64,000 nt of DNA from Archilochus colubris (Eukaryota; Chordata; Aves; Apodiformes; Trochilidae): NCBI GenBank assembly GCA_023079485.1, contig CM041108.1, positions 4,216,001-4,280,000 of the forward strand, written 5' to 3'. Each line of letters begins with the position of its first letter. Position 1 is the first letter of the stretch. A program made the position numbers and the translations under genes. Shown in pieces: positions 59,701-64,000 of the stretch. Below the pieces are notes generated by a model. It searched no databases. It was given only the letters and a program-made list of their open reading frames with translations, and was not told where the DNA came from.

Positions 59701-61485
59701 ACCCGCTGCAGGGAGAAGAAGAACAAGTCCCACATCAGACACATTTGCAGATTTCTATGGTTTTTTAATGGTTTTTTTCTATGCCATTTCACCCTAAAGA
59801 CACCAATATTTTACAAGGATCATGCAGTAATCTCCATTAAAGGTGCCTGAAGAGCTTTGGTATTTCGGGTGGAATCAAAAGATGGGAAGATGAGTAAGCA
59901 AGGCTTGATGGAACTTCAAGCACCAAGCTAAGGGACACACTCTGCATGTATCAATTGAACTCCAAGATGTCTAAATTACCCCAGATTCACTCCACTGTTC
60001 CATACACAGCCTTTATCCCTCAGCATGGGGCATTGGTAGACATCATCTTTGTCACTTTATGGCTAAATCAGTCACTGGTCCTTTAACATTCTGCCTTTCA
60101 TACTTTAAAGTAGCACAGAGATAAAAATAGTAACCTGGCTTTACTTACACTTGATCAGCTTTACCACCTCCAAATGGTTTGAGTGTGTTACAAGAGTGCC
60201 ATTCACCTGGGAAGAAAGTTAGCAGTGTTTAGTTACTCATCTCCAACCAAAGGTACCCACACACTCTACAGTCAGACATTCAGAAGTACAGAAAAATACC
60301 AAAGAAAACCAAGTAACCAAACAAAAGAAAAGTAAGCCACCTCTGACCAGGCAGGAAAAAAATTAGCTATTTCAATTCATTCATTTGAAGCCCTAACCCT
60401 ATCTGTGTCAGTAGCTGGTGTAGCACAAGCATCAAACTATTGTAGCAATAGTTTAGATAGTCTTTTTAGTTATTGACTTGAATTCTTAGTTGTTTGGAAC
60501 AATACTAAAGCAGTCTATGGATCTGGGGGCAGCTAGAAAAACAATAATCTTGAGGACTATTAATTTACAGGCAATTATTAATAACCCTCTGTTCCTTCTC
60601 TCCCCTGCCACTTCTTTTTATGGTTTATGTGATACTTGAATCGTAGGATGTGCTGAACTTGTCCACAGAATTCTTAAATGAGAGTGATCTCAACAAAACT
60701 AAACATCCAGCAGTGAACTTTAAGTGGTTACTCTTCTGGAGTCCCCAGAACATGGAAACTGAGACCCTTCCTCTATCCCATGGGCAAATACAGACATGTC
60801 GATGACATTATTTCAGGGAAAGAACTCACTTAATACAAAGGATCTATTTCTCTGCTGATTTGAATACCCTTACCTTGATAATTCTATCACCTGTTTGCAC
60901 TCCAGCCCGCATGGCTGCTCCATCTAGAGAGGGAAGAAACCAGTAAGTTCCAGTTTCAACAGAACCAATCACTGCAAAAATGGCTCAAGCACTTGTGTAG
61001 TTCCACACAGATACTTCCCACACTCAAATTTCCTCTAGTTTCGTCAGATTGAAACCTCTGAGTGTCCAGACCAGTGCAGTTTTGTTCTCATTTTGCAGTG
61101 GATCCATCCAAGCCCCAATTCCACCACATTTCAAGAAGTCATTTTATACTAACACTCAGATGCAAGAGATCAGCTAAGACACTAAGGAAGCAACTCCCTG
61201 CATCCTGACAGTGCAGTGTCCTTGCACATCCATCTCCCAACCATCCCACCCGTGAAGAAGGCATTGAAGAGTTTTCTGCTCCACATCATGAACGTGTTTG
61301 GCTTTGATTCAAAGGAAAAAAACAACCTTTAGGCTGCTAAAGGTTTAGGCTGCTCTCTGGCCAGCACCTTTAGGAGGTCTGCTTACCTTCTTTGACAGAC
61401 TGGACGAAGACAGGGTTGTCCCCACTGACTGTCAGCCCAAACCCGTTTTCATCCCGTTGGATAACAACACAGCGTTGAACAAGAC
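32580..61485 (-). CDS. ARHGEF12: ARHGEF12 (LARG), Rho guanine nucleotide exchange factor 12; 36 coding exons, 5' end outside the window
   Basis: LARG links G12/13-coupled receptors, plexins and IGF1 receptor to RhoA: its RGS-like domain binds active Galpha12/13 and its DH-PH pair loads GTP on RhoA at the plasma membrane. The exons give, counting the split first Gly as residue 1: PDZ (1 to about 75), coiled coil (about 130-195), Ser/Pro linker with acidic EDDDF motif, RGS-like domain (about 290-475), basic linker (KRRGF), DH (about 718-912), PH (about 945-1065), acidic Ser-rich tail to 1493. All 36 exons have AG acceptors and GT donors and phases match at every junction, so the gene appears intact. 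The paralogue ARHGEF11 is excluded because the PDZ core reads GFGLTVSGDNPVFVQ, as in LARG, and similarity continues through linker and tail. About 70 N-terminal residues are missing because their exons lie beyond 64 kb. The name rests on my memory of the family, not on a search. Confidence 0.96.
33045..33455 (-). mobile_element. CR1 retroposon, 5'-truncated, in the last ARHGEF12 intron
   Basis: On the minus strand this ends with the CR1 3' signature: ggtcccttccaaccctgaaa then ATTCTATGATTC (33045-33056). The rest matches the usual CR1 3' region, including pieces reading cctgtccagcctggccttaaa, ctcaccaccc and ctgaccacccccctggccctt on the plus strand. About 410 bp, inserted in the same orientation as ARHGEF12 between exons 35 and 36, 67 bp from exon 35. 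Recognised from memory of the family. Confidence 0.88.
33522..33835 (-). CDS. ARHGEF12: ARHGEF12 exon 35: C-terminal tail
   Basis: 314 bp. Acceptor ctcttcacag, donor gtatgctgg. Starts NYLILDGYGTVQESSTDEEV, conserved with mammals, then a variable Ser/Gln/Pro stretch. It ends with a short coiled helix, MMRYIQKIEDDLEKLK, matching IMEYIHKIEADLEHLK. Confidence 0.95.
35421..35522. repeat. Degenerate TCTAATAG / ATTAGTA repeat with palindrome
   Basis: Roughly 100 bp of imperfect repeats of gtctctaatag and its variants, just downstream of the exon 34 donor. It contains a perfect 18-base palindrome CTATTAGTATACTAATAG at 35434-35451 and near-inverted copies of gtctct...agagac. Confidence 0.8.
35563..36048 (-). 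CDS. ARHGEF12: ARHGEF12 exon 34: long C-terminal tail exon
   Basis: 486 bp, the largest coding exon. Acceptor cacttgcag, donor gtgagcctc. Starts LGLLKQLLVQQLGFSEKG, then about 90 weakly conserved residues. It ends with a highly conserved acidic block around GEHFFDAREAHSDENPSEG, then VQIRISG. Probably disordered apart from the Leu-rich start. Confidence 0.94.
36049..37275 (-). other. ARHGEF12: ARHGEF12 intron between exons 33 and 34
   Basis: 1.2 kb intron, phase 1 (T|TG Leu). No exon, RNA gene or interspersed repeat recognised. Confidence 0.75.
37276..37497 (-). CDS. ARHGEF12: ARHGEF12 exon 33: C-terminal tail
   Basis: 222 bp. Acceptor cactag, donor gtgagtatc. Encodes DKDLGLESPLILNAQSSSPI, a variable Ser-rich stretch, and ends EGQWALDALRN. 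DLGLES and WALDALRN are the anchors shared with mammals; the middle is poorly conserved. Confidence 0.93.
37861..37937 (-). CDS. ARHGEF12: ARHGEF12 exon 32: Glu-rich tail segment
   Basis: 77 bp. Acceptor cttcctgcag, donor gtaaaaca. Encodes EEEREEEEQQKLKEQHEIPA then SSLQSP. More Glu-rich than the mammalian GDNDEEDPSKLKEEQHGISV, but KLKEQH and LQSP anchor the alignment. Confidence 0.92.
38090..38182 (-). CDS. ARHGEF12: ARHGEF12 exon 31: PH C-terminal helix and Pro-rich segment
   Basis: 93 bp. Acceptor attgcag, donor gtaagtaaa. Encodes WQDLIAQMAGTVKMGSTRRV then IPLPPQSGPGE. WQDLI ends the PH helix; IPLPPQS matches PIPLPQST in mammals. Confidence 0.94.
38841..38928 (-). CDS. ARHGEF12: ARHGEF12 exon 30: PH domain end
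   Basis: 88 bp. Acceptor gttgcttcag, donor gtaagtaatt. Encodes DNKAFFVISMSENGAHIYEL then VAQTVSEKN. The FFVISM strand corresponds to the hydrophobic PH patch that in RGS-RhoGEFs binds activated RhoA (feedback recruitment). The preceding base pair gt-gt at the donor leaves two possible cuts; the chosen one keeps the frame (V|W). Confidence 0.94.
39446..39613 (-). CDS. ARHGEF12: ARHGEF12 exon 29: PH domain
   Basis: 168 bp. Acceptor cttgcag, donor gtcagtg. Encodes DLYTLLLEDILVLLQKQDDK, LVLKCHSKILASTADSKHTF and SPIIKLNTVLVRQVAT. Core strands of the PH domain, near-identical to mammals. Confidence 0.96.
39961..39978. repeat. (TC)9 microsatellite in ARHGEF12 intron
   Basis: Nine TC units in the intron just after exon 28 on the gene strand (as GA). 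Confidence 0.9.
40034..40109 (-). CDS. ARHGEF12: ARHGEF12 exon 28: PH domain start
   Basis: 76 bp. Acceptor gcttacag, donor gtgagtctc. Encodes NLDLTKRKMLHEGPLIWKVN then RDKTI. HEGPLIWKV is the first PH strand. Confidence 0.95.
41589..41666 (-). CDS. ARHGEF12: ARHGEF12 exon 27: DH-PH junction
   Basis: 78 bp, phase 0 at both ends. Acceptor tttctgcag, donor gtgggtaa. Encodes HLEDYQRRLDLSYLKQSEDP then MMDEFR. Same length (26 codons) as the mammalian exon RLEDYQRRLD...; the first residue is His instead of Arg. Confidence 0.95.
41902..42002 (-). CDS. ARHGEF12: ARHGEF12 exon 26: DH domain C-terminal helix
   Basis: 101 bp. Acceptor ctcttgcag, donor gtaggagg. Encodes ELPEEKEKVKQAADHCRQIL then NHVNQAVKESENKQ, the long final DH helix that runs into the PH domain. 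Preceded by the largest fully contained intron (about 2.4 kb). Confidence 0.96.
42003..44376 (-). other. ARHGEF12: ARHGEF12 intron between exons 25 and 26 (2.4 kb)
   Basis: Largest intron fully inside the window. AT-rich, with a T-run near 42248-42257 and no recognisable exon or interspersed repeat. The exons on either side match in phase (G|AA), so nothing is missing between them. Confidence 0.75.
44377..44491 (-). CDS. ARHGEF12: ARHGEF12 exon 25: DH domain CR3, catalytic helix
   Basis: 115 bp. Acceptor aattttag, donor gtaaagcc. Encodes DAESNPLCRRLQLKDIIPKE then MQRLTKYPLLLDNIAKYT. The MQRLTKYPLLL helix is the most conserved element of Dbl domains and forms the main GTPase contact surface. 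Confidence 0.97.
45284..45409 (-). CDS. ARHGEF12: ARHGEF12 exon 24: DH domain middle
   Basis: 126 bp, phase 0 at both ends. Acceptor ctgacacag, donor gtgaattt. Encodes FSGPAEEKLKHATATFCSNQ then PFALEVIKSRQKKDSRFQTF and VQ. Helical core of the Dbl-homology domain, nearly identical to mammals. Confidence 0.96.
45410..46851 (-). other. ARHGEF12: ARHGEF12 intron between exons 23 and 24
   Basis: 1.4 kb intron, phase 0. Contains short A- and T-runs (about 45832-45841 and 46212-46240) but nothing else I could identify. Confidence 0.7.
46852..46937 (-). CDS. ARHGEF12: ARHGEF12 exon 23: DH domain
   Basis: 86 bp. Acceptor ttaattaag (weak polypyrimidine tract), donor gtaaaatcc. Encodes ALNDQMKAVRKRNETSVIGE then IGEDLLSW. 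Corresponds to LNEQMKAVRKRNETSVIDQI in mammals. Confidence 0.94.
47716..47862 (-). CDS. ARHGEF12: ARHGEF12 exon 22: DH domain CR1 region
   Basis: 147 bp. Acceptor ctcttcag, donor gtaagagc. Encodes ELFYTERAHVRTLKVLHNVF then YQRVTREGILNSSDKRKIFS and NLEDILGLH. The E.FYTE..HVRTLKVL helix is conserved region 1 of the Dbl-homology domain and contacts RhoA switch I. Confidence 0.96.
47958..48238 (-). repeat. 26-bp minisatellite in ARHGEF12 intron 21
   Basis: Tandem array with unit caccaactcttcccttctctttccct on the plus strand (purine-rich on the gene strand). Units start at 47958, 47984, 48000, then every 26 bases from 48026 to 48208, with a partial copy at 48234. The unit at 47984 is only 16 bases long. 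The other units differ by very few bases, so the array looks young. It fills about 60% of a 453-bp intron. Confidence 0.93.
48316..48470 (-). CDS. ARHGEF12: ARHGEF12 exon 21: approach to DH domain
   Basis: 155 bp. Acceptor cgtgttag, donor gtgagattt. Encodes MDSVGFADVQSEDELYDFDM then DMDPPNWQQLVSREVLMGLK and PYEIKRQEVIN. PPNWQQLV and KRQEVIN-E are the conserved lead-in to the DH domain of RGS-RhoGEFs. A 26-bp minisatellite lies just downstream in the following intron. Confidence 0.96.
49112..49147 (-). CDS. ARHGEF12: ARHGEF12 exon 20: 36-bp small exon
   Basis: 36 bp. Acceptor ctttgcag, donor gtgagtatg. Encodes MVDMGTPKPFRK between split codons; mammals have VTEHGTPKPFRK. Divisible by three with equal phases, so it could be skipped in frame. 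Confidence 0.9.
49451..49580 (-). CDS. ARHGEF12: ARHGEF12 exon 19: linker before DH
   Basis: 130 bp. Acceptor tctgcttag, donor gtaattac. Encodes a linker including GEAPPANECIDGTPRTPNNT then FEFPSPLENLQEEDGESER. Mammals have DGTPRTLNTVFDFPPPPLDQ. Only moderately conserved; phases fit both neighbours. Confidence 0.92.
50028..50240 (-). CDS. ARHGEF12: ARHGEF12 exon 18: Ser/Pro-rich linker
   Basis: 213 bp. Acceptor tttctttag, donor gtaggat. Encodes IGRAMEMQKPRHPKHLPTAS, SVSPEPPDSSKSRQSGSSSE and onward to GSKDSETG. Disordered linker with several SP sites, clearly LARG-like (mammals: GRAMELQKARHPKHLSTPSS). Confidence 0.95.
50378..50483 (-). CDS. ARHGEF12: ARHGEF12 exon 17: basic linker
   Basis: 106 bp. 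Acceptor aactgcag, donor gtatgtc. Encodes QSIKKEKEGEEKGKRRGFPN then ILGPPRRPSRHDSSA. Highly basic; in LARG the KGKRRGF/PRRPSRH stretch is a linker between RGS-like and DH domains. Confidence 0.95.
51561..51675 (-). CDS. ARHGEF12: ARHGEF12 exon 16: post-RGS segment
   Basis: 115 bp. Acceptor cctggcag, donor gtaggagt. Encodes SSTMQYVILTYMKHLGVKVK then EPRNLEQKRGRIGFLPKIK, almost identical to mammalian LARG. Confidence 0.96.
52102..52134 (-). CDS. ARHGEF12: ARHGEF12 exon 15: 33-bp small exon
   Basis: 33 bp. Acceptor ttgcttttag, donor gtaatgg. Encodes MTSQPLEEDKR-like residues between split codons (L|, S|). Mammalian LARG has MTAQAVEEDK here. It keeps the same phase on both sides (33 is a multiple of 3), so skipping would preserve the frame. 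Confidence 0.9.
52599..52736 (-). CDS. ARHGEF12: ARHGEF12 exon 14: end of RGS-like domain, helical extension
   Basis: 138 bp. Acceptor ttttccag, donor gtgagtaa. Encodes QKRSMGLTLAEGELTKLDAE then a charged helix ending AKIEEVL. Close to the mammalian protein, which has QKRSMGLTLAESELTKLDAE. Confidence 0.95.
53555..53660 (-). CDS. ARHGEF12: ARHGEF12 exon 13: RGS-like domain
   Basis: 106 bp. Acceptor gacttacag, donor gtaacacc. Encodes DRRRPELLPEELHRQFIQTM then QDKVCPEVQKNLEDFR (last codon split). Helical part of the RGS-like domain. Confidence 0.95.
53847..53889 (-). CDS. ARHGEF12: ARHGEF12 exon 12: RGS-like domain (43 bp)
   Basis: 43 bp. Acceptor ttttgcag, donor gtagggtg. Encodes NLKVPVPDEISLEL plus the first base of the next codon, matching HLKVSVPDEMSADLE in mammals. 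Recognised only through the family pattern and its splice sites. Confidence 0.93.
54477..54575 (-). CDS. ARHGEF12: ARHGEF12 exon 11: RGS-like domain
   Basis: 99 bp, phase 0 at both ends. Acceptor ttcccacag, donor gtgagttcc. Encodes LCYLYTDLYKQTNSKETRRV then FLEFYQFFLDRAA, core helices of the RGS-like fold. Confidence 0.96.
55040..55150 (-). CDS. ARHGEF12: ARHGEF12 exon 10: RGS-like domain, first helices
   Basis: 111 bp, phase 0 at both ends. Acceptor gtttacag, donor gtaagatg. Encodes INGQCSCFQNIELLKSRPAH then LAVLLHHVVSQFDPAAL. Start of the RGS-like (LH) domain that docks on Galpha12/13; nearly identical to mammalian LARG. Confidence 0.96.
55720..55812 (-). CDS. ARHGEF12: ARHGEF12 exon 9: acidic motif before the RGS-like domain
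   Basis: 93 bp, phase 0 at both ends. Acceptor caccccag, donor gtgggaatg. Encodes DSQSSIGSPLSRVGPQIIGA then EDDDFDTEQEQ. The EDDDF cluster corresponds to the acidic element just before the RGS-like domain that, in the RGS-RhoGEF family, takes part in contact with Galpha13. Confidence 0.95.
56512..56583 (-). CDS. ARHGEF12: ARHGEF12 exon 8: linker
   Basis: 72 bp, phase 0 at both ends. Acceptor tttcccag, donor gtgagtata. Encodes SPRSGLKDRIYPDDSPEKTE then VQDT; mammalian LARG has SPKSGPKERIYLEENPEKSE at this point. Confidence 0.94.
56767..56791. repeat. Poly(A) run of about 24 in ARHGEF12 intron
   Basis: Uninterrupted A-run on the plus strand, T-run on the gene strand, in the intron before exon 8. 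Not next to a recognised retroposon. Confidence 0.9.
57233..57264. repeat. (CATC)n imperfect microsatellite in ARHGEF12 intron
   Basis: catccatccatccatttcat then ttcatccatcc; broken tetranucleotide array. Confidence 0.85.
57639..57773 (-). CDS. ARHGEF12: ARHGEF12 exon 7: acidic linker
   Basis: 135 bp, phase 0 at both ends. Acceptor ttttag, donor gtgagtc. Encodes DGVLSSRSATESLQISEVEA, then an acidic Ser-rich stretch ending RPNSDIAD. The sequence is only partly like the mammalian one, as expected for a disordered linker. Splice sites and phase support it. Confidence 0.92.
58380..58499 (-). CDS. ARHGEF12: ARHGEF12 exon 6: coiled coil
   Basis: 120 bp, phase 0 at both ends. Acceptor tttccag, donor gtaacag. 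Encodes ALQEEYSRSPTPRLLKEIQE followed by TKKHIPQLQEQLSKATGSAQ, almost the mammalian LARG sequence. Long charged helix, probably coiled coil. Confidence 0.95.
58938..59015 (-). CDS. ARHGEF12: ARHGEF12 exon 5: start of coiled coil
   Basis: 78 bp, phase 0 at both ends. Acceptor tttctag, donor gtactgg. Encodes EENNIVHNQKVEILRKM then LQKEQERLQ, a heptad-like charged helix that begins the coiled coil after the PDZ domain. Confidence 0.95.
59527..59705 (-). CDS. ARHGEF12: ARHGEF12 exon 4: end of PDZ and Ser/Pro linker
   Basis: 179 bp. Acceptor ccctgcag, donor gtaagg. Finishes the PDZ with GSYVALTVQGRPPG, then gives a Ser/Pro-rich linker (HMSPIMTSPHSPGTSG ... ITSPVLMG) with several SP/TP sites that could be proline-directed phosphorylation sites (inference). 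Confidence 0.95.
60149..60206 (-). CDS. ARHGEF12: ARHGEF12 exon 3: PDZ domain, ligand-binding helix
   Basis: 58 bp. Acceptor cttcccag, donor gtaagtaa. Encodes VNGTLVTHSNHLEVVKLIK plus the first base of a Ser codon. VNG is the typical PDZ strand before helix B. His at the start of helix B (HLEVV) fits a class I type peptide pocket; that specificity is an inference from the general PDZ rule. Confidence 0.95.
60874..60923 (-). CDS. ARHGEF12: ARHGEF12 exon 2: PDZ domain middle
   Basis: 50 bp. Acceptor tctag, donor gtaaggg. Encodes DGAAMRAGVQTGDRIIK (first Asp split with exon 1). This is the PDZ segment with the typical AG..GD.I turn between helix A and the next strand. Too short to stand out as an open frame, but identical in pattern to mammalian LARG. 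Confidence 0.95.
61387..61485 (-). CDS. ARHGEF12: ARHGEF12 exon 1 (of window): start of PDZ domain
   Basis: 99 bp. Acceptor ttctgcag, donor gtaagc. Begins with the last two bases of a split Gly codon, then LVQRCVVIQRDENGFG. The GFGL stretch is the carboxylate-binding loop of the PDZ domain (canonical GLGF). It is followed by TVSGDNPVFVQSVKE. The LARG PDZ binds C-termini of plexin-B and IGF1R. The preceding coding exon is not in the window. Confidence 0.95.
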
Positions 61486-64000
61486 CTGCAGAAGAAAGGT
61501 GGGGAAAGGGCAGAAGAAAGGGAAGGAGAGAAATACAAAGAAGACACAAGCTAGGCATGAGTCCAAAACCTTATCCTCCCAGATAATCACAGAGCACTGA
61601 AAGAAACTGCTACGATACAAGTGAGGGGAAAATATGAGAGACAGGAAGAGGGCGTCAGTCCAGAAACAGAGAGGAATGTCAATACAGGTCAAGCTTATTG
61701 CTTCAGTTACACAAAACAGAGATAGACAACAGCAGAGATGCAGACAGCTCTGACACATGAGCCACATCTTGAGGTAAAAGCAGCTTTTCAAGAGCAGCAG
61801 CTATGTACACAACCAACAAGGACCATTTCCCCTCTGTCTGTATTAATAGCTCTTCAAAGTACAGCAGAGGGTTGTCATGTTCCAGCACACCACCAAAACC
61901 ACCAAATAACTTTCAAAATCTCCTCTGAAAAATAAGTCACAAATCTCTCAGACAAATCTGATAGCCCAGCCAGCAGGTTGGACTAAAACAGATCTCCCTA
62001 TATAAAATGTTCTCCTCATTCTCAGCCAAAATCTCATCTTGGGGCACCTTTTGTTCCAGATGTGAATATTGCACAAAACCACAAGAGAAGCAGAACAGAA
62101 GTACAAGCCACACCTATTACACCAAACAAGACTTCTGAAATTGAGACTGCTGCCCACTGAGCTACAGAACTACAAGGCAAAAATCCCAGGAGCAGGGACT
62201 TTTCATCCTCCCTTAGCTTGCTCTGTGACATCAAAGGCAACTTTTTTTGTATAATGTGAACTTCAGAAATACTGTTGCAGAGACAAATGTACTTAGTAGG
62301 TGCAGTATTTTCAGAGGGTGATGAGCTGATGTTCACCTGAACACAAAATAAGGGAAAAACAGAAGAAAGCAACAATCCCAGAATATTCCTTGCAGAGTAC
62401 CTCCCCAAGAGCATCTGCAAAAAGCTTAACACAGTGGAGCCCCTCTCTCAAAAAGTGACTTTAGGAACTCTGCAAAATGTTTCTGGGATGTGCTTTTATT
62501 TACACAGCAGAAACTACTAGCTACTAAATATCATCCTAATTTCTAACAGCTTGCTTTGCTGCTTCATCTCTAAAGCCACAACAGGCAAAACATATCTTGA
62601 AAAAGAACTGAACTTCTAAACAATAAGACATCAAAATTGCAGCAGTTTCATTTAGTATAGAGGGAGCAAAGGTAATTGTGAAGATGCTGTCCCTGCAAGA
62701 CTGTATTTTCTGGGATAACTTTTAAAGAATGAACTGCAACAGAGTGTGGAGTCATCTCCATGCCTTAAATTACCCCTGCACCACTACAGCTCCTTTCACT
62801 TGTCTGGAGCAACTTTTAATGGAAATGAGGAGCCTGAAGTGAAAATACTGCCTGTCCAGTTAGCCCTGTTCTCCTTGAGTGTGGCACATAATAAAATGGG
62901 TGTGGAAACAGTGGAAAAGGTTGCATTCCAGCACTTTTGCAGGAGTTTGGTGACAGTATCCCATCACAGTGACACCCCTTCTGCTGATAAAGCAGAAGCA
63001 CATTATGCCCCATCTGCAGCAGAGCTGATGGATGCAAGGGGAAAGCAGACAAAACCCCTGCACCTTTCACTCTCTCTTTATATGGCTAAGTGTAAGAACA
63101 TTGCTTCCAGTTTGTACCTCCCAGTTTTCTGTATGACCAAGCTTCTTTGAGTCTCACTTCACAAGAATGATGCCCCAGGGTGGGGTGTGGGAAAGGGAAC
63201 ATATACTATTTCATAAAAACAGCTCCTTTTAAACCCTGCTGCCAGGCTTACAAGTTTTATGAGTAAGACACTAACTAATCTTTTGACTCATAAGAACTGT
63301 CCTTGTTTAAAGGCACAGTATAGCTCTGTGTACTCACTGCTCTTCCACTGAACTGTCTTCTTCTCCAGAAGTAATAACCCTTGGGATCTGCTGCTCATTC
63401 CTCCTTGAATGAACTCACTGCTAAACTTGAGACAGTGCAGTAGGAGATGCAACATCAACTGACCTTACAGAATATAATTAAAAGTTCCAAGAGTAACCAA
63501 GTTAAACTCTTTCTCAACAGAAGCCTCAATTTCACTCAAGACCACCTTTTAATTTTAGAAAGGGGAAGGAACTGAAATTAGCTTAAACCCAAATTAGTCT
63601 CTAATTGTTTTTCCCTGTATTTGTTCCCTTCAGACAAGAGGCAGACACTTCATACTTCTCTTAACACAATATAAAAGGCTGGAAATGAGGTCTAGATGGG
63701 CCAGCTGAGAGATACAATGCTTGGCAGAGATACACAGCAGCTTTATAGTGATTTTAATGAAGTTACCTGAAAGTGTTCTAAAGAACACCTGCAGAACTAG
63801 ATCTTTGATAGAACTAGAGATTAAAAAGAGCAAGCTTTAAGTGTTTTACTCTGTTGTGAGGGAAAATCAGTAAAGAATCCCTCCAAACCTGTCATTCGCT
63901 CACATTTGTTCTTTAAGTAAAACACATTACATTTGAAATCTGCTTAGCAGTGGAATTTTCAGAGCAGAGCAGTGATGTTTTCATAACCCATGTCTTATAC
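61486..64000 (-). other. ARHGEF12: ARHGEF12 intron upstream of the PDZ exon (partial)
   Basis: I looked on the minus strand for the expected upstream exon (a Ser/Lys/Glu-rich stretch ending ...SEIY-G with a donor after the first base of Gly) and did not find it. The stretch holds no recognisable exon, RNA gene or repeat and is read as intron continuing past the window edge. Confidence 0.7.

Noticed and set aside
60300..60420. gccctaaccct resembling telomeric repeat
   Set aside because: Single short match, not an array; expected by chance.
62746..63150. Plus-strand 134-codon frame near the right edge
   Set aside because: No similarity recognised and antisense to ARHGEF12 intron; length is within chance for this base composition.
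63330..63400. Minus-strand stretch reading GEKKTVQWKSSE-like residues before a GTGAG donor, considered as the missing N-terminal exon
   Set aside because: Only a few residues resemble the expected KKTKSSSEES segment, the phase does not match the split Gly of exon 1, and the expected SEIY ending is absent.
1..64000. Search for tRNA genes, CRISPR arrays, operons, integrated viral genes or any prokaryote-like system
   Set aside because: None seen; intron structure and repeats mark the whole window as vertebrate nuclear DNA.

Overview
This window is vertebrate nuclear DNA, most likely from a bird. It contains almost a whole multi-exon gene with GT-AG introns, an island of dense CpG, and 5'-truncated copies of the CR1 retroposon, the main interspersed repeat of birds and reptiles. 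The 36 recognised exons span only about 29 kb, which is compact compared with mammals. There are no bacterial or viral genes here.

Right half (about 27.7-64 kb, minus strand): ARHGEF12, encoding LARG (leukemia-associated Rho guanine nucleotide exchange factor), read from high to low coordinates. I placed 36 coding exons by recognising the protein, with an AG acceptor and GT donor at every junction. They run from the start of the PDZ domain (exon ending at 61485) to a TAA stop at 32580-32582. The 4481 coding bases close exactly in frame: two bases finishing a split Gly codon, then 1493 codons including the stop. The order is PDZ domain, coiled coil, Ser/Pro-rich linker, RGS-like domain, basic linker, DH domain, PH domain and a long acidic Ser-rich tail. 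The first roughly 70 residues lie beyond 64 kb. Exon numbers 1-36 are my own, counted within this window. A probable 3'UTR of about 4.8 kb follows, down to an ATTAAA signal near 27.76 kb.

Left half (1-27.7 kb): no protein-coding exon could be recognised. A CpG-rich island at about 17.46-18.1 kb, flanked by a G-rich tract to 18.3 kb, looks like a promoter. In other vertebrates GRIK4 lies just downstream of ARHGEF12 in the same orientation, so this island is a reasonable but unproven GRIK4 promoter candidate. Sequence to its left would then be GRIK4 first intron. The rest holds decayed CR1 pieces, simple repeats and small tandem duplications.

The points most worth a second look are: three copies of a rare palindromic POU-dimer motif (TGCATATGCA) in the left third of the window; a 26-bp purine/pyrimidine minisatellite filling most of a short intron in front of the DH-domain exons; a diverged, longer C-terminus of LARG; conserved acidic islands in its otherwise variable tail; and a G-rich skewed tract next to the CpG island that hints at plus-strand transcription. 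I see no sign of a novel multi-gene system.
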